DNA of 64,000 bases from Paenibacillus mangrovi (GTDB lineage: Bacteria; Bacillota; Bacilli; Paenibacillales; Paenibacillaceae), in contig NZ_JALIRP010000003.1 in the NCBI RefSeq assembly GCF_022898935.1, forward strand, positions 248,001 through 312,000, written 5' to 3'. How positions within the stretch are numbered: the first letter of the stretch is position 1; every line of letters begins with the position of its first letter. Below are positions 22,355-30,990 of the stretch, piece after piece. The notes beneath the pieces were generated by a model. It did not search any database and was not told where the DNA came from. It saw only the letters and a list, made by a program, of their open reading frames with translations. The translations under genes were made by a program, and so were the position numbers.

Positions 22355-23265
22355 TGGAATCCCCCCTGCTCAATGACTTGCATGAAGATATCCTCCAGCG
22401 TCCGGCGGTTCTCTTCCACCCGGTAGATCGCATGGTTGTTATCGACCAGACGTTTGACGAGCAGGGCCACCTCTGGATCGCTGATCTGTCCCAGCTTCAG
22501 GCCGCCATTCTCCATCTGTCCGATATAGCCTTGACCCCGTACAAGCTGCAGCGCTTCCTGCGGTTCGGAGACCACCAGGCGGAAACCTGCGGATGCCTGC
22601 TGCTGCAGGTTGCTGATCGTATCCTGGAATACCATTTCCCCTTGACGGATAATCCCGACCGTACCGGCCATTTGCTCGACCTCGGACAGCAGGTGGCTTG
22701 AGACCAGTACGGTGATGCCATGCTGCTTCGGCATGCTGCGAATCAGCTCGCGGATTTCATGGATACCTTCCGGATCAAGACCGTTGGTCGGTTCGTCCAG
22801 GATCAGCAGCTCAGGATTGCCAAGCAGAGCCGTCGCGATGCCAAGACGCTGCTTCATTCCCAGCGAGTAGCCCTTTACCGGGCGCTTCGCATCCTTGGTC
22901 AGGGAGACAATATCCAGCACCTCATCGATACGTGATTTAGGTACATCGAGAATCCGGCGGACCGTCTCCAGATTCTGAACAGCCGTCAAATGGCCGTAGT
23001 TGGACGGGTATTCCACCAGTGATCCGACTTTGCGGAGAATGTTCATCTTTTCTTTCCTCAAGTCCTTGCCGAAGATTTGGATCGATCCCATCGTCGGGCG
23101 GATGAGGCCTAGTAGCATCCGGATGGTCGTCGTTTTGCCGGCGCCGTTAGGGCCGAGAAAACCGTAAATTTCCCCTCTTGCAATTTCCAAATTCAAATGG
23201 CGTACAGCATAACGATCGCCATATTTCTTATTCAAATCTCTCGTCTGAATTACGAGTTCACTCAC
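22351..23265 (-). CDS. ABC transporter ATPase, LanF/BcrA-like
   Basis: 304 residues from a GTG start with GAGGTG upstream. Walker A is GPNGAGKTT, the signature is GYSLGMKQRLG and Walker B is LLILDEPTNG. At the Q-loop position there is Glu85 in GSLVEYPSNYGHL; a glutamate there (the 'E-loop') is characteristic of LanF lantibiotic-immunity ATPases. The C-terminal 80 residues form the accessory domain of BcrA-like proteins. It is the first gene of the transporter operon, which lies downstream of the two-component system but is separated from it by a strong terminator. Confidence 0.85.
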   Translation of the reverse strand: MSELVIQTRDLNKKYGDRYAVRHLNLEIARGEIYGFLGPNGAGKTTTIRMLLGLIRPTMGSIQIFGKDLRKEKMNILRKVGSLVEYPSNYGHLTAVQNLETVRRILDVPKSRIDEVLDIVSLTKDAKRPVKGYSLGMKQRLGIATALLGNPELLILDEPTNGLDPEGIHEIRELIRSMPKQHGITVLVSSHLLSEVEQMAGTVGIIRQGEMVFQDTISNLQQQASAGFRLVVSEPQEALQLVRGQGYIGQMENGGLKLGQISDPEVALLVKRLVDNNHAIYRVEENRRTLEDIFMQVIEQGGFQ

Positions 23266-23304
23266 GATTAATCACCTCGGAAACCATCTTATCGTGCCAA
23301 GGTT

Positions 23305-23354
23305 AAAAAACAGACGGCCCCAAGTTTAAATTTCGTTTAAACTTGGGGCCGTCT
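23305..23354 (-). terminator. Strong terminator between two-component system and ABC genes
   Basis: On the minus strand, AGACGGCCCCAAGTTTAAA and its perfect complement form a 19-bp stem with a five-base loop, followed by GTTTTTTAACC. It separates the kinase gene from the ATPase gene, so the transporter must have its own (probably regulator-controlled) promoter within the remaining 40 bases or depend on readthrough. Confidence 0.9.
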
Positions 23355-23358
23355 TCTG

Positions 23359-24807
23359 TTAAACTCTGTCTTTTAGCTTCAGTCCAGGCTCACTGTCGGA
23401 GGCGGGATAAATGAGAATGCTCGTGCCGCCGCTGGTGCTGCTGATATCCATGATAAGTCCCATTTCTCTCGTCAGAAACCCAACAATGGCTAGTCCGATT
23501 CCGGCGCCTTTATCACCGGAGGAAGCCTGCATGCCCTTTCCTTTGTCCGAAATTACAATTGCCGTCTGTCCTTCCGCCCCTGCCCCAGCATGGATGCCGA
23601 TGTATTGTCCGCTGTGCGCATGTCTGACTACGTTCTGGAACAGATTATCCAGAATTCTGCGGAACCACTGCGCGTCCACCGACCAGAATAAAGGTTCTTC
23701 AGGCAGATCGATATCCACCTCGAAGCCTTCTTTTTCCCAGAGAGGATACCAGGCCGCCGCGCTTTCGCGGACAATACGGAGTACGTCTTTACTTTCGGGA
23801 TGCAGCGTATATTTGCCGCTTGTCAGCAGGTTGTAGGACAACAGATTGTCGATTAGACCGGACAAATCGCCAAGCTTGGTTTCCGTCAGCTTCAGCAGTT
23901 CTCTGCCTTTATCAGACAGCTGTTCCTTCTGCAGCGAAAACACGTGGCTGCGGACCACCGTCAGCGGTGTTCTTAAATCATGGGACAGATTGGCGATGAG
24001 CCGCTTGCGCAGCTCCTCCTCCTCACGTTCACGCTTCAGGCTGCTGCTCAACTGGTGGACCATGCCGTTGAAGGCATCCTCCAGCTGGCCGATTTCATCG
24101 GTTTTTTTGACTACAATCGGCTCAGGCAGGCCGCTGTCATTCTGTACTGTCATGGCGGACTGAAGACGAAGCAGCCGTCTGCGCATATTGACAAAGAACA
24201 TCCAGGAGACGGCGATAAAGAGCACGAACATCAACAGGATGATGCCGAAGAAAATCATGGATTCGCGTGCCGAAAAATCGTTACTAGAAGGGGTTAATGC
24301 CGATCTCGAAGCCTGCAATACCATGAAGCCCTCATTCAGCTTCTCATCATCCCCGATAAAGGCAATGACGGAAAATTGCTCTGTGGATTCCCTGTAGTGC
24401 TTCATGTAGGAGATAGCATCGGCAGTGCTCCAAGTAGACGGCAGATCCAGTCTGCTATTCTCCGGCTTTCTCACCCGCGAGTCCGCATCCACCCAGAACA
24501 TGTCCACCTTCGGATAGTCCGCATTCAGCTCGCTTATTTTGGCGTCAATCTGTTCCGGTGTCTTTCCCTTCAGCGCTTTGGCTTCCTTGTGCCACATTTT
24601 TTCTAGATTCAGTGTCTGGTAACGTTCATCTTCCACCTGAGGCTTCGTAAATACATTTCCGAACACCAAGCCCTGCACCAGTTGGTAACCAACCAGAGAC
24701 GCGGGAAAGATGACCGGAATGAACAGCAGTGCAAACAAGATAATCAGCAGATATCTGGAGAGCAGCGTGCCGCGAAAACGGGATTTAAACAGCTTCTCTT
24801 TCCTCAT
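23359..24807 (-). CDS. Sensor histidine kinase (EnvZ/CprK type)
   Basis: 482 residues. First membrane helix near residues 18-38 (LLIILFALLFIPVIFPASL), an extracellular domain of about 150 residues, second helix (MIFFGIILLMFVLFIAVSWMFF), HAMP, the HisKA H-box IANLSHDLRTPLT, and a HATPase_c domain with NLFQNVVRHA, DKGKGM and GAGIGLAIV. The medium-sized extracellular loop fits the lantibiotic or antimicrobial-peptide sensing class (CprK, SpaK). The ATG overlaps the regulator stop by four bases. Confidence 0.9.
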   Translation of the reverse strand: MRKEKLFKSRFRGTLLSRYLLIILFALLFIPVIFPASLVGYQLVQGLVFGNVFTKPQVEDERYQTLNLEKMWHKEAKALKGKTPEQIDAKISELNADYPKVDMFWVDADSRVRKPENSRLDLPSTWSTADAISYMKHYRESTEQFSVIAFIGDDEKLNEGFMVLQASRSALTPSSNDFSARESMIFFGIILLMFVLFIAVSWMFFVNMRRRLLRLQSAMTVQNDSGLPEPIVVKKTDEIGQLEDAFNGMVHQLSSSLKREREEEELRKRLIANLSHDLRTPLTVVRSHVFSLQKEQLSDKGRELLKLTETKLGDLSGLIDNLLSYNLLTSGKYTLHPESKDVLRIVRESAAAWYPLWEKEGFEVDIDLPEEPLFWSVDAQWFRRILDNLFQNVVRHAHSGQYIGIHAGAGAEGQTAIVISDKGKGMQASSGDKGAGIGLAIVGFLTREMGLIMDISSTSGGTSILIYPASDSEPGLKLKDRV

Positions 24808-25478
24808 GCCTTCACCCGGTAACCAACACCACGTATGGTCTCGACAATTTCCGGATTTGCCGGATCCCGCTCCAGCTTCTCACGCAGGTAGCGGATATGA
24901 ACCATCAGGGTTTTGTCTCCGTCGAGGTAAGGATCGCCCCATACCCCCTCATAAATTTGCTCCTTGGTCAAAATCTGGCCGAGATGGCGGATCAAATACG
25001 TGAAGATTTGGAACTGCTTGCCTGTCAGCAGAATTTCTTCGCTCGTATCGTTATTCACAATCCGGTTCTCCCGTTCATAGACGAGCAGATGCTTCAGCAC
25101 AAGCGGTTCGGATGAAAAGGAGCCGGAGCGCCGTAGCAGCACCTCAATCCGGGCGGCTAGCTCATCCGGATGGAACGGTTTGGTCAAATAATCGTCCGCA
25201 AACTGCAGCCCCTCCAGCTTATCGTCGATGGAGGTTCTCGCAGACAGCATCAGAATCGGCAGGTCCGGATAGGCTTTCTTAAGCCGCTGGCCTACCGTAA
25301 AACCGTCGAGCCCCGGCAGCATGACATCCAAAATGACAAGGCGGCTTGTCGCCGCTTTCTCCACGGCATGCTCGCCGCTTTGCAGCCAGGTCACCTCATA
25401 TCCCCTTCCACTTAAATCTTCGTTTACCCATGTGCCGATTTCGGCATCATCCTCGATATATAACAAATGAATTCCCAC
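24804..25478 (-). CDS. OmpR-family response regulator
   Basis: 224 residues from a GTG start (AAAGGA upstream). Receiver domain: LLYIEDDAEIG, phosphoacceptor Asp in LVILDVMLPG, Thr/Ser in MLSART and Lys in DDYLTKPF. The C-terminal winged helix matches Trans_reg_C (LTGKQFQIFTYLIRHLGQILTKEQI, HIRYLREKLE, GVGYRV). It is paired with the kinase that follows and probably controls the ABC operon at 20891-23265. Confidence 0.92.
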   Translation of the reverse strand: MGIHLLYIEDDAEIGTWVNEDLSGRGYEVTWLQSGEHAVEKAATSRLVILDVMLPGLDGFTVGQRLKKAYPDLPILMLSARTSIDDKLEGLQFADDYLTKPFHPDELAARIEVLLRRSGSFSSEPLVLKHLLVYERENRIVNNDTSEEILLTGKQFQIFTYLIRHLGQILTKEQIYEGVWGDPYLDGDKTLMVHIRYLREKLERDPANPEIVETIRGVGYRVKA

Positions 25479-25532
25479 TGATGTAACGTCCTTTCCTTCC
25501 GGGTGCTGCGTGCACTTCTGGGCAGCCGATTA

Positions 25533-25558
25533 GGCATCCTTTGCAGGATGCCGTTTTT
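25533..25558 (+). terminator. Small hairpin with T-run upstream of leader promoter
   Basis: GGCATCC-TTTGCA-GGATGCC followed by GTTTTT on the plus strand. No plus-strand gene precedes it. On the opposite strand the stem falls in the untranslated leader of the response-regulator mRNA, so it may act there instead. Confidence 0.4.
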
Positions 25559-25571
25559 GACATTATTCGGG

Positions 25572-25600
25572 TTGTACAGCACCTGAAAACATGGTATATT
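25572..25600 (+). promoter_or_regulatory. Promoter for structured leader upstream of neopullulanase
   Basis: -35 TTGTAC (25572-25577), a 17-base spacer and -10 TATATT (25595-25600), preceded by TGG so that it also resembles an extended -10. Transcription would begin near 25607 and enter the hairpins at 25605-25723. Confidence 0.6.
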
Positions 25601-25604
25601 TTAC

Positions 25605-25723
25605 GTGTCGAGCAGTACTGCCATATGTTGTATGCCGACACTACCAATTTAAAGGCTATGCTACCTTAAAATCAAGGTACAACCTCGCAGACTCAAGTAG
25701 AGTCCCAGGTTGTACCTTTTTTG
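25605..25723 (+). ncRNA. Candidate small RNA or attenuating leader
   Basis: About 115 bases follow the promoter at 25572-25600. A first hairpin pairs GTGTCG (25605-25610) with CGACAC (25636-25641), extended by GCA/TGC and TAC/GTA with bulges. The 3' end is a strong terminator: AAGGTACAACCT (25674-25685) with AGGTTGTACCTT (25708-25719), plus an inner GACTC-AAGTA-GAGTC stem, then a run of T. It ends 35 bases before the neopullulanase start. It does not match any riboswitch consensus I can recall. It could be an independent sRNA or a transcription-attenuation leader for the enzyme gene. Confidence 0.45.
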
Positions 25724-25757
25724 GCATATAGGAATTTCATGGAGGAGGAATATTATT

Positions 25758-27503
25758 ATGTTGCTTGAAGCCGTGTATCACCGCCCCAAACTGAACTGGT
25801 GTTATGCCTATGACGGGCGCACCATCCATCTTAGAATCCGTACCAAACGGGATGATGTAACCGCTGTGTCCGCCATGGCGGGTGACAAATATATCTGGGA
25901 TCAGTCCATGGCCTACGTGCCTATGTATAAGCTTGCAGCCGACGAGCTGTTCGATTACTGGGAATGCGAAATCGTCCCGGAATACCGCCGGCTGAAGTAC
26001 GGTTTTGTGCTGGAGAGTGGACAGGAAAAGTATTGGATGACAGAATATGATTTCATGGAGCAGCCTCCTGAAAATCCGGACCGTCTGTTTGAGTATCCGT
26101 TTATTAATCCGGTTGATGTGCTCAAGACGCCGGAATGGGTGAAAGATGCCGTCTTCTATCAGATATTCCCTGAACGCTTTGCCAACGGAGACCCGTTGAG
26201 CGATCCCAAAGGTGTGCTGCCTTGGGGCGGTACCCCGGAGCGCGATAATTTCTTCGGAGGCGACCTGCAGGGAGTTATCGATCATATCGATCATTTATCC
26301 AAGCTCGGCGTAAATGCAATTTATTTTACACCCATATTTACGGCGACGACCAATCATAAATACGATACCGAGGACTACATGCAGATCGATCCTCATTTCG
26401 GAGATATCGACACGCTGAAAGAGCTCGTCAAGATCTGCCATGAAAGAGGCATCCGCGTACTGCTCGATGCGGTGTTCAATCATTCCGGCAGAACGTTTGC
26501 ACCGTTTGTGGATCTGCAAAAAAACGGTGAAAAATCCCGCTACAGAGAATGGTTCCACGTCCGGGAATTCCCGATTGCCGTGAAAGACGGCGTTCCAACC
26601 TATGACACCTTCGCCTTCGAGCCGCTGATGCCGAAGCTGAACACGGAAAATCCCGAAGTGAAGGAATATTTGCTGAAGGCCGCTGCCTATTGGATCGAGG
26701 AAACCGATATTGACGGCTGGCGCCTGGATGTCGCCAATGAGGTCGATCATGAATTTTGGCGTGAATTCCGCCGTGTCGTGAAAAAGCTTAAGCCGGACGC
26801 CTACATTCTCGGCGAAATCTGGCATGAGGCCTCCCCTTGGCTGATGGGCGACCAGTTTGATGCAGTGATGAACTATCCGTTCACCAATGCGGTGCTGGAC
26901 TTTTTCGTGGATGGCATCGGCGATGCGAGAAACTTTGCCAATGCGATTGGCAAGCAGTTCTCCCGCTATCCGCGTCAGGCCAATGAAGCGACATTCAACC
27001 TGCTTGACAGCCATGATACCGCCAGACTGCTGACCCGTTGTGAAGGCAACAAAGATAAAATGAAGCTTGCAGCCCAGTTCCAGTTCACCTATACGGGAAC
27101 CCCATGCATTTACTACGGGGACGAAATCGGAATGACCGGTGGGCATGATCCAGAATGCCGAAAATGTATGGAATGGGACGAGGCCAAGCAGGATCTGGAC
27201 CTGTTCTCCTTCTATCAGGAGCTAATTGGCCTGCGACTAAAATATAGCGCCCTCCGCACCGGCAATCTGAAATTCCTGTCAGCCGAAGAAGGCAGTTCAA
27301 GCCTGGTGTATACCCGCGAGGATGAAAAGGATAAAATCGTTATCTTCATGAACAACGCCTCGAAGCCGCAGAACATCAAAGTATCGGTAGAGGAAGCCCG
27401 CTGGGAGGATATCCGCACTAGTGAAGCCGTATCTGCCAGCAATGGAGCTTTGAACATCAAGCTCCCTGCTTACGGCTGCGTGATGCTCAGGGTCGTCAAG
27501 TAG
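25758..27503 (+). CDS. Cytoplasmic neopullulanase/cyclomaltodextrinase/maltogenic amylase (GH13)
   Basis: About 581 residues, the usual size for this GH13_20 group. The ATG at 25758 has GGAGGAGG at nine bases. The N-terminal 120 residues are the dimerising CBM34-like domain (LEAVYHRPKLNWCYAYDGRTI and so on). Catalytic residues are Asp324 (GWRLDVANEVDH), Glu353 (ILGEIWHEA) and Asp420 (LLDSHDTARL). No signal peptide is present, so it cleaves imported maltodextrins, cyclodextrins or pullulan fragments in the cytosol. It stands alone, about 6 kb from the maltodextrin importer, and is preceded by a structured leader. A terminator follows. Confidence 0.92.
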   Translation: MLLEAVYHRPKLNWCYAYDGRTIHLRIRTKRDDVTAVSAMAGDKYIWDQSMAYVPMYKLAADELFDYWECEIVPEYRRLKYGFVLESGQEKYWMTEYDFMEQPPENPDRLFEYPFINPVDVLKTPEWVKDAVFYQIFPERFANGDPLSDPKGVLPWGGTPERDNFFGGDLQGVIDHIDHLSKLGVNAIYFTPIFTATTNHKYDTEDYMQIDPHFGDIDTLKELVKICHERGIRVLLDAVFNHSGRTFAPFVDLQKNGEKSRYREWFHVREFPIAVKDGVPTYDTFAFEPLMPKLNTENPEVKEYLLKAAAYWIEETDIDGWRLDVANEVDHEFWREFRRVVKKLKPDAYILGEIWHEASPWLMGDQFDAVMNYPFTNAVLDFFVDGIGDARNFANAIGKQFSRYPRQANEATFNLLDSHDTARLLTRCEGNKDKMKLAAQFQFTYTGTPCIYYGDEIGMTGGHDPECRKCMEWDEAKQDLDLFSFYQELIGLRLKYSALRTGNLKFLSAEEGSSSLVYTREDEKDKIVIFMNNASKPQNIKVSVEEARWEDIRTSEAVSASNGALNIKLPAYGCVMLRVVK

Positions 27504-27537
27504 AGTTCCCTAACATTAACGCTGCTTCTCTTGGATT

Positions 27538-27586
27538 AAAAAAGAGGCTGCCCGCAAGGTTTCATACCCGGGGCATCCTCTTTTTG
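27538..27586. terminator. Bidirectional terminator between convergent genes
   Basis: AAAGAGG-C-TGCCC pairs with GGGCA-T-CCTCTTT around a loop, flanked by A-run and T-run on the two sides. It can serve both the neopullulanase gene and the converging permease gene at 27599. Confidence 0.8.
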
Positions 27587-27598
27587 CATTCGAATTAT

Positions 27599-28750
27599 CT
27601 ATACAAAATTTCTCGTATCATTATTGCGTCCGAACTTATACGTGGCAATCAGGAAGAACACCACTGCGAAGGCGAACAGCATCACTAGATTAAACCAAAT
27701 GCTTCCAAACGACTCACCCGACTGAAGTTTATTAATCGACTGCAATACCCAGTTCTGCGGCAAAAAGTCAGAGATTTTACGAACTTCGGCAGGCATGATG
27801 CTGATCGGGAAGAAACAGCCAGAGAGCATGCATGTCGGTGGAACAATCAAATTCTGCAGTGCGCCGGCCATTGCGGAGCTTTTGGAGAAGGCCACGATGA
27901 CCAGCGATAAGCTGACCGATACCAGCGCGAAGAGGGCCAGGAGCCCCAGCATTTCTCCCATCGGAATTCCAGGATCAAGATGGAACACGACCTGCATGAA
28001 TAATAAAGCGACAATAATCTGGACGATCATCACAATCAAATTCATGACAATGTTCGCAAGCACATACGTCCGTGCATTGATTGGGGACGATAGCACCCGG
28101 AAGTAAGTTCGGTTCTCCCGGTTTTTTAGAATCAACTCTGACAGCCCTACGGCTGAGGAGAGCATGAACATCAGCAGAAAGCCGATGGATTGGTATGACA
28201 TATCCTTGGTGGTAGCTGTGTCATTCACCGACTCCGAAGTCAGCTTAAAGTCTGCCGAGCGGTATTGATCGTACAGCGCTTTAAATTTCGCTGCATCCCC
28301 GCCAGCGATTTTACCCATGGATGTCACATTGTCAATATATCCATACAGCATCGATTTCATATAGGCGGTCACCTGCGCGCCTTTCACCGATTCAATGGCG
28401 ATATGGTCGGGACTTCCGCTAAGCACACTTTCTGAAAATCCGGAATCAATAATCAGACCGCTGTCCAACTTGCTGGCCGCAAGCTGATCCTTCAGCTCAT
28501 CAGGCGTTACGTTCACAATTGTCACATGATCCAGACCCTTCACGAAGCTGACGGTGTCCGCCGCGATTTGCTCTCCCGCGTCCTCGTTCACGACGCCGAC
28601 CCGCAGCTCCGTCGGCCCCTGTGAGCTATAGAGAAGAACTGAGGCCAGGATGCCAGCAATCGGCAGACCAAAATATAACATCAGCGTGCGGCGTTTGCGG
28701 AATGTCGTGAGCAGTGTTCTTGTGACCAGAAACCATATCTCTCTCCACAT
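27599..28750 (-). CDS. lnrN: ABC-2 permease, linearmycin-resistance LnrN-like
   Basis: 383 residues in the long ABC-2 permease format: one N-terminal helix (LMLYFGLPIAGILASVLLY), a 150-residue extracytoplasmic domain (VGVVNEDAGEQIA), then five helices including SIGFLLMFMLSSAVGLSELILKNRENRTYFRVLSSP. The order regulator-kinase-ATPase-permease-permease and the lengths match the B. subtilis lnrJKLMN locus, whose transporter protects against linearmycin-type polyenes. The substrate here is inferred from that similarity only. The ATG is one base from the stop of the preceding permease gene. Confidence 0.75.
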   Translation of the reverse strand: MWREIWFLVTRTLLTTFRKRRTLMLYFGLPIAGILASVLLYSSQGPTELRVGVVNEDAGEQIAADTVSFVKGLDHVTIVNVTPDELKDQLAASKLDSGLIIDSGFSESVLSGSPDHIAIESVKGAQVTAYMKSMLYGYIDNVTSMGKIAGGDAAKFKALYDQYRSADFKLTSESVNDTATTKDMSYQSIGFLLMFMLSSAVGLSELILKNRENRTYFRVLSSPINARTYVLANIVMNLIVMIVQIIVALLFMQVVFHLDPGIPMGEMLGLLALFALVSVSLSLVIVAFSKSSAMAGALQNLIVPPTCMLSGCFFPISIMPAEVRKISDFLPQNWVLQSINKLQSGESFGSIWFNLVMLFAFAVVFFLIATYKFGRNNDTRNFV

Positions 28751-28751
28751 G

Positions 28752-29876
28752 TTACAGTCCCTCCCTGCGTCTCATCATGAATATCGAAGCTCCAAGGAAC
28801 AATACGGCGAAGCCGATATTCAACCCTACGACAGGCCATGCTGCCGATACCGTGTTCCCGTATATCACTTCCGTTAATCCGTGGTTAGCCCAGCGGACGG
28901 GAGACAAATTGACCAGAAATCCCATCATGCCTCCGCCGGTTTCATTGCCGATCGGAAAGTACGCTCCCCCAAAAAAGGACATCAATTGAACGACTATACT
29001 GATAATCCCGCTGGATACCGCACCTTTCAGCAGATAGCTTGCAGCAAGACCCAGGCTCATCGCCATAATGACTTCCGATAGCAGCACGATCAGGACGATC
29101 CCCATATGGCTTCCCCAATAGGCTTTAAACACATATTTGCTAAACAGGATAATGGCTATAACGCACAGCATATTGGTGACGATGCCGCCCAAAATCATGC
29201 CTGTGAAAATCTCACTCTTGCGGACCGGTGCTATAACGAGTCTTACCGCCGTGCCGCGTGTAATTTCCCCCTTAATAATGTGGCTTCCCGCCATGGCCGC
29301 CCACATGCCAATCATAACGGTCATCGCCAGCGCGTAGTAATCGATGGAGCCCGGCGTCCGGTCCGGATTCACCGACGTTTCTTTAATATAATCATGCCCA
29401 CCGCTTGCGAATACCGCCTCAGTCTTGGTCGGTTCGATTTGGGCCACTGCCGACGCCGCATTATACTTATCCGTGAAGGAGGCGAGCATCCCCTGCACAA
29501 TGTTGCTTTCGATCGTGTCGCGGCTGCTGCCGTATAGAGAAATCCCTTGATCCGTCAGCTCAACATAATCCACATAACGGCCATTCTGAACTTCTTCCCT
29601 TCCGTTCATTCCGGACTTGAGGGATTCAAAGGTTACTCCCATTTTGCCGACTTCCTTGGTGAAACCCGTAAAAGCCTGGGACAGCTGTCCGCCTCCGGAA
29701 GAGTCCTTCAAGACGACCTTCAAATCTCCAATGCTGACATTGGAGCTAAAGGCGTTGGTAAGCGCGAGACCCAGGATGAGCATGAGCACAATCGGAAACG
29801 CCAGCGTGAACAGCAGCGTACGCCGATTACGTATGGACTGCTTCATCTCTTTTAATGCAATCGATAAAATGTTCAC
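28752..29876 (-). CDS. lnrM: ABC-2 permease, linearmycin-resistance LnrM-like
   Basis: 374 residues from a GTG start with GGGAGG upstream. MNILSIALKEMKQSIRNRRTLLFTLAFPIVLMLILGLAL is the standard opening of long ABC-2 permeases, followed by an extracytoplasmic domain and five further helices (ITRGTAVRLVIAPVRKSEIFTG in the coupling region). It forms a heterodimer with the next permease, to which it is distantly similar. Confidence 0.75.
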   Translation of the reverse strand: MNILSIALKEMKQSIRNRRTLLFTLAFPIVLMLILGLALTNAFSSNVSIGDLKVVLKDSSGGGQLSQAFTGFTKEVGKMGVTFESLKSGMNGREEVQNGRYVDYVELTDQGISLYGSSRDTIESNIVQGMLASFTDKYNAASAVAQIEPTKTEAVFASGGHDYIKETSVNPDRTPGSIDYYALAMTVMIGMWAAMAGSHIIKGEITRGTAVRLVIAPVRKSEIFTGMILGGIVTNMLCVIAIILFSKYVFKAYWGSHMGIVLIVLLSEVIMAMSLGLAASYLLKGAVSSGIISIVVQLMSFFGGAYFPIGNETGGGMMGFLVNLSPVRWANHGLTEVIYGNTVSAAWPVVGLNIGFAVLFLGASIFMMRRREGL

Positions 29877-29904
29877 CGTGTTAACCTCCCTATCTGTGAA
29901 ATCT

Positions 29905-30840
29905 TTAATCTCGCAAATTACGTCCGGTCAATGTTAAGAACACCGTCTCCAGATTGGGCTCCTGCTCTTCGACCGACCTTATCTCCATGCCTGCATCGAT
30001 CAGCTGCTTCAGCATCCGGTTCAAGTTATCCACCGCCGCATCACTATGAATCCGGATCACATGATCCTCCTGACTCACGTTCCGTACCCCCGGTATAGAT
30101 CTCAGCTTCTCCACTACCCCACCTTGAACGGATTTCAATTCAATACGGATATCCTTCACATCGGTAATGGTCGATTTAAGCTGCTCCTTGGTTCCCTCGG
30201 CGATGATTTTGCCATGGTCCACAATCGCGATGCGGGAGCAGATCTCTTCGACTTCCTCCATATAATGGCTCGTGTAAATAATGGTGCAGCCGGATTCATT
30301 CAGCTTCCGCACAGAGGTCAAAATATAGTTCCTCGACTGGGGATCAATCCCTACCGTCGGTTCATCCATAATGATCAGCTTGGGTTTATGGGCAATGGCA
30401 CAGGCAATGTTCAAGCGGCGCTTCATCCCGCCCGAGAAGTTCTTCGGGAAGCTCTTCGCCTTGTCGCCAAGTCCGACGAAGTCTAGTGCCTCGATGGTGC
30501 GTTCTTTCAATTTGATACCCCGAAGTCCGTACAATCCCGCAAAAAAGCTTACATTCTCATATGCGGTCATATCCTCGTAGATGGCCAGATCCTGTGGAAC
30601 AATCCCCAGATTCATCTTGGCAAAGCGGCTTTGCTTCATAATGTCCTTATCCAAAATCCGGATTTCTCCGCTCGATGGCCGCAGCAGTGATGAGACCACG
30701 TTAATGGTCGTACTTTTGCCGGCGCCGTTTGCTCCGAGAAACCCGAAAATCTCTCCCTCCCGGACCGTAAGCGACATATTGTCAACAGCAACAAAATCAC
30801 CAAATTTTTTGGTAAGCCCCCGGATATCCAATACGTTCAT
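29905..30840 (-). CDS. lnrL: ABC transporter ATPase, linearmycin-resistance LnrL-like
   Basis: 311 residues with all ATPase motifs: Walker A GANGAGKSTT, Q-loop VPQDLAIYEDMTAYEN, signature NFSGGMKRRLN and Walker B LIIMDEPTVGID. The C-terminal 90 residues (VKDIRIELKSVQGG onward) are the accessory domain found in drug-export ATPases. The ATG has GGAGTG seven bases upstream. It drives the two following ABC-2 permeases. A terminator-like hairpin lies upstream, between it and the kinase gene. Confidence 0.82.
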   Translation of the reverse strand: MNVLDIRGLTKKFGDFVAVDNMSLTVREGEIFGFLGANGAGKSTTINVVSSLLRPSSGEIRILDKDIMKQSRFAKMNLGIVPQDLAIYEDMTAYENVSFFAGLYGLRGIKLKERTIEALDFVGLGDKAKSFPKNFSGGMKRRLNIACAIAHKPKLIIMDEPTVGIDPQSRNYILTSVRKLNESGCTIIYTSHYMEEVEEICSRIAIVDHGKIIAEGTKEQLKSTITDVKDIRIELKSVQGGVVEKLRSIPGVRNVSQEDHVIRIHSDAAVDNLNRMLKQLIDAGMEIRSVEEQEPNLETVFLTLTGRNLRD

Positions 30841-30881
30841 TTCTTTTCACTCCGTTTCGTTGTTCTCTTGATGACCTTATC

Positions 30882-30925
30882 TTACAAAAAAAGGATGCCC
30901 TTATGTCAGTGCATAAGTTCATCCT
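30882..30925 (-). terminator. Hairpin with T-run between kinase and LnrL-like gene
   Basis: On the minus strand, AAAGGATG...TTATG and CATAA...CATCCTTT pair as an interrupted stem followed by seven T. It would separate transcription of the two-component genes from the ABC genes, implying that the transporter has its own promoter or is controlled by readthrough. Confidence 0.6.
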
Positions 30926-30990
30926 TTATACATGAGAAAATTCATATCTTGTTATTAAAAAGGGGCCGCTGGGCAGATGAGAAATCTCAT

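Noticed and set aside
25605..25723. T-box or known metabolite riboswitch before neopullulanase
   Set aside because: The T-box antiterminator sequence and other consensus cores I know are absent; kept only as an unnamed leader or sRNA.
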